Below, in pieces: positions 51,490-53,228 of a DNA stretch of 53,228 bases. Both the position numbers and the translations under genes were made by a program. Source of the DNA: Deltaproteobacteria bacterium (GTDB lineage Bacteria > Desulfobacterota > Deferrisomatia > Deferrisomatales > JACRMM01); contig JACRMM010000065.1 in assembly GCA_016214985.1 (NCBI GenBank), positions 1 through 53,228 of the forward strand, read 5' to 3'. Below the pieces are notes generated by a model. The model made no database searches. It saw only the letters and a program-made list of their open reading frames with translations, and was not told the origin of the DNA. Positions within the stretch are counted from its first letter, which is position 1, and every line of letters starts with the position of its first letter.

Positions 51490-52047
51490 ATGGCCATCAC
51501 CGACATCCGCGTAAACGTGTCGCTCCTGAGCAATCGCAAGTACCGCAAGCTCAAGCGCCGGATCGGCACAGAAGCACTGGAGCACTTGGTTTCGCTTTGG
51601 GCTCAGGTTGCGCTGCAATCCCCCAGCGGCGAGTTGAGCGGCTGGGCGAGCTCGGACGTGGAGGACGCTGCCGGCTGGACCGGCGAACCCCGCACACTGT
51701 TCGACGCCCTGAGGGACTGCGGGTTCATCGACAACGCCGACGGGCTGCTCAAGGTCCACGACTGGGAGACGCATCAACACTGGATCGTCGGGGCTCCGAA
51801 GCGCAGCGAGTCTGCCCGCAAGGTCAATGAGATCCGCTGGGAGCGGGAGCGGAGGAAGCAAGAAGCCGAGGCCGCATCCGAAACGGGTCCGAATCGGATC
51901 GGATTCGGATCGGATTCGGATCATCCCCGGACGGATTCGGACTCCGATATTGGGAAGGGAAGGGAAGGGCACGGAAAGGCTTTACCAAGAGGGGAGAACT
52001 CTAACTCTTTAGGTAAGTCTATAGACATGGGGGAGGGCCGGCCGTGA
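51490..52047 (+). CDS. Phage-type replication initiation/helicase-loader-like protein
   Basis: A 185-residue protein. The N-terminal 110 residues look like the winged-helix domain of phage replication proteins (KYRKLKRRIGTEALEHLVSLWAQVALQSP, ending in LKVHDWETHQHWI). The C-terminal part is low complexity, Ser/Asp/Arg-rich (GSDSDHPRTDSDSD) and is encoded by 11-bp DNA repeats. Its stop overlaps the helicase start as GTGA. Gene position resembles phage modules in which the initiator gene carries its own origin. Confidence 0.65.
   Translation: MAITDIRVNVSLLSNRKYRKLKRRIGTEALEHLVSLWAQVALQSPSGELSGWASSDVEDAAGWTGEPRTLFDALRDCGFIDNADGLLKVHDWETHQHWIVGAPKRSESARKVNEIRWERERRKQEAEAASETGPNRIGFGSDSDHPRTDSDSDIGKGREGHGKALPRGENSNSLGKSIDMGEGRP
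51889..51942. repeat. Iteron-like 11-bp repeats, possible replication origin
   Basis: CGGATTCGGAT occurs at 51900 and 51911 in tandem, a variant CCGAATCGGAT at 51889, and CGGATTCGGA again at 51932. About 50 bp downstream is a stretch (51991-52020) that is two-thirds A+T in a GC-rich setting. Iterons plus an AT-rich segment inside an initiator gene is the lambda O/ori arrangement. Confidence 0.5.
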
Positions 52048-53228
52048 CCGAACTCCGCCCCTACCAGTCCTCCTCCGTCGACGCGCTGCGCCGCTCCGTC
52101 GCCGCCGGCCACCGGCGGCCCCTCCTTCAGGCCCCGACCGGCTCCGGTAAGACCGTCGTTGCCGCGTCGATCATGGCGAGCGCCGTGGAACGTGGAAACC
52201 GGGTTCTCTTCCTGGCTCCCCGCCGAGAACTCGTGGACCAGTGCGCTGCCAAGCTTCGGGCGGCCGGCGTCGACCACGGGATTCTCATGGCAGGCCGCAA
52301 TGGGGACCCCACGGGTCGCGTGCAGGTTGCATCCGCGCCCACCCTATACGCCCGCTGCATTCGCACGCATCGGGCGCCCCTGCCGCCGGCCGGCCTGATC
52401 GTGGTGGACGAAGCGCACCTTGCGATCACGCCTTCGGTGCGTCGCATCCTGGAAGCCTACCCCCGGGCGAGTGTCGTAGGGCTCACCGCCACCCCGGCCC
52501 GCGGCGACGGCCGAGGGCTCGGCGAGGTGTTCGACGATCTCGTGCTCGGTCCTTCGGTGGCGGAGCTCGTGGAACAGGGGTTTCTGGTCCCGCAACGCTA
52601 CTTCGCTCCGAGCAAGCCCGACCTGGCTGGCGTACGGATCGAGCGCGGCGACTACGTCCAGGACGACCTGGAAGACCGCATGGACCGTCCGACGCTCGTC
52701 GGCGACGTGGTATCGAACTGGCTGCGCCTCGCGCAGTATCGGCAGACCGTCGTCTTCGCCACGAGCATCAAGCACTCGATCCATCTGCGCGACCGCTTCC
52801 GGGAAGTGGGGATCACCGCCGAGCACCTGGACGCGAACACGCCGAACGAGGAGCGCGAGGCCGTCCTGCAGCGCGTGGCAAGCGGCGAGACGCAAGTCGT
52901 CTGCAACTGCTTCCTCCTGTCCTACGGCTGGGACTGCCCCCCGATCTCCTGCGCCGTCCTGGCTCGTCCCACGAAGTCGGTTGTCCTCTACCTGCAAATG
53001 GTCGGGCGAATCCTGCGGCCGCACGAGGGCAAGGATGATGCCCTGATCATCGACCACGCCGCCGCGGTGGACGAGATCGGTTTCGTCGACGAGCCGATGC
53101 CCTGGAGCCTCGACGGCCGCGAACGGGTCCAGGAGCGCCGGCAGACGGAACGCAAGCGCTCGAAGCCCCTCACCTGCGAGCAGTGCTTCGCCATCTATGC
53201 CGGGCAGCTGGCGTGTCCGCACTGTGGA
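52044..53228 (+). CDS. SF2 DEAD/DEAH-box helicase (XPB/ResIII type), cut by the window end
   Basis: At least 395 residues from GTG 52044. Motif I APTGSGKT, motif II VVDEAH, motif III LTATP and motif VI QMVGRILRP are present in order, and a C-terminal Zn ribbon begins at CEQC...CPHCG where the window stops. The type is typical of phage and integrative elements and would unwind DNA at the candidate origin. It overlaps the replication gene by 4 bp. The remaining C terminus is outside the window. Confidence 0.92.
   Translation, partial: MTELRPYQSSSVDALRRSVAAGHRRPLLQAPTGSGKTVVAASIMASAVERGNRVLFLAPRRELVDQCAAKLRAAGVDHGILMAGRNGDPTGRVQVASAPTLYARCIRTHRAPLPPAGLIVVDEAHLAITPSVRRILEAYPRASVVGLTATPARGDGRGLGEVFDDLVLGPSVAELVEQGFLVPQRYFAPSKPDLAGVRIERGDYVQDDLEDRMDRPTLVGDVVSNWLRLAQYRQTVVFATSIKHSIHLRDRFREVGITAEHLDANTPNEEREAVLQRVASGETQVVCNCFLLSYGWDCPPISCAVLARPTKSVVLYLQMVGRILRPHEGKDDALIIDHAAAVDEIGFVDEPMPWSLDGRERVQERRQTERKRSKPLTCEQCFAIYAGQLACPHCG

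Overview
The window is about 53 kb of high-GC DNA from a Gram-negative bacterium. The tig-clpP-clpX-lon-hup gene order, a multiheme c-type cytochrome and small Zn-ribbon proteins fit the Desulfuromonadota/Deltaproteobacteria best. That is an inference from content and order; no rRNA or other species-level marker is present.

Layout. (1) 1-8 kb is accessory DNA marked by three IS21-type traces: terminal repeats at the left edge, an apparently intact istA/istB element (1790-4433) and a badly decayed copy (about 7140-8005). Between them lie an XRE-cupin regulator, a class I glutamine amidotransferase, an unrecognised ORF and a truncated chemoreceptor-like sensor. (2) 8-18 kb is core: tRNA-Asp, tRNA-Val and HU in one apparent transcription unit, then lon, clpX, clpP and tig, tRNA-Leu, RNase D, and a multiheme cytochrome c554-like protein with a DUF2007 protein. 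(3) 18-21 kb: a tetR-panE-small protein operon facing a hotdog thioesterase, and a CorA-like transporter.

(4) 21.3-42 kb is the striking part, an almost continuous phosphate/polyphosphate region. A leftward set (27775 to 21342) encodes a Lys-tailed Zn-ribbon protein, PPK1, a CHAD protein, a ParA-type ATPase, a CYTH protein, a Nudix hydrolase and a SixA-like phosphatase, tightly spaced from the Lys-tailed protein through the SixA-like gene. Divergent from it are Ppx/GppA and a two-domain PPK2 (Pap). Next come a PsiE-like membrane protein, a frameshifted receiver/histidine-kinase pseudogene, and pstS. After a small insertion-like inverted repeat and a RelE/AbrB-type toxin-antitoxin pair comes pstC-pstA-pstB-phoU-phoB-phoR. 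Two PhoB-box-like direct repeats (7-4-7 spacing, each exactly 10 bp from a -10-like hexamer) precede pstS and pstC, so the Pst genes probably form one PhoB regulon. I propose that the ParA-CHAD-CYTH-PPK1 cluster makes, binds and possibly positions polyphosphate granules.

(5) 42-48 kb is core metabolism: gltA-icd, a beta-lactamase-fold hydrolase, purM-purN and a PilZ protein. (6) From 48.5 kb to the right edge is the start of an integrative element. It has a tRNA-Lys 3' remnant (attachment site), a P4-type integrase, a Zn-ribbon protein, an AlpA-type regulator, a phage-type replication protein carrying 11-bp iteron-like repeats inside its gene, and an SF2 helicase cut off by the window end.
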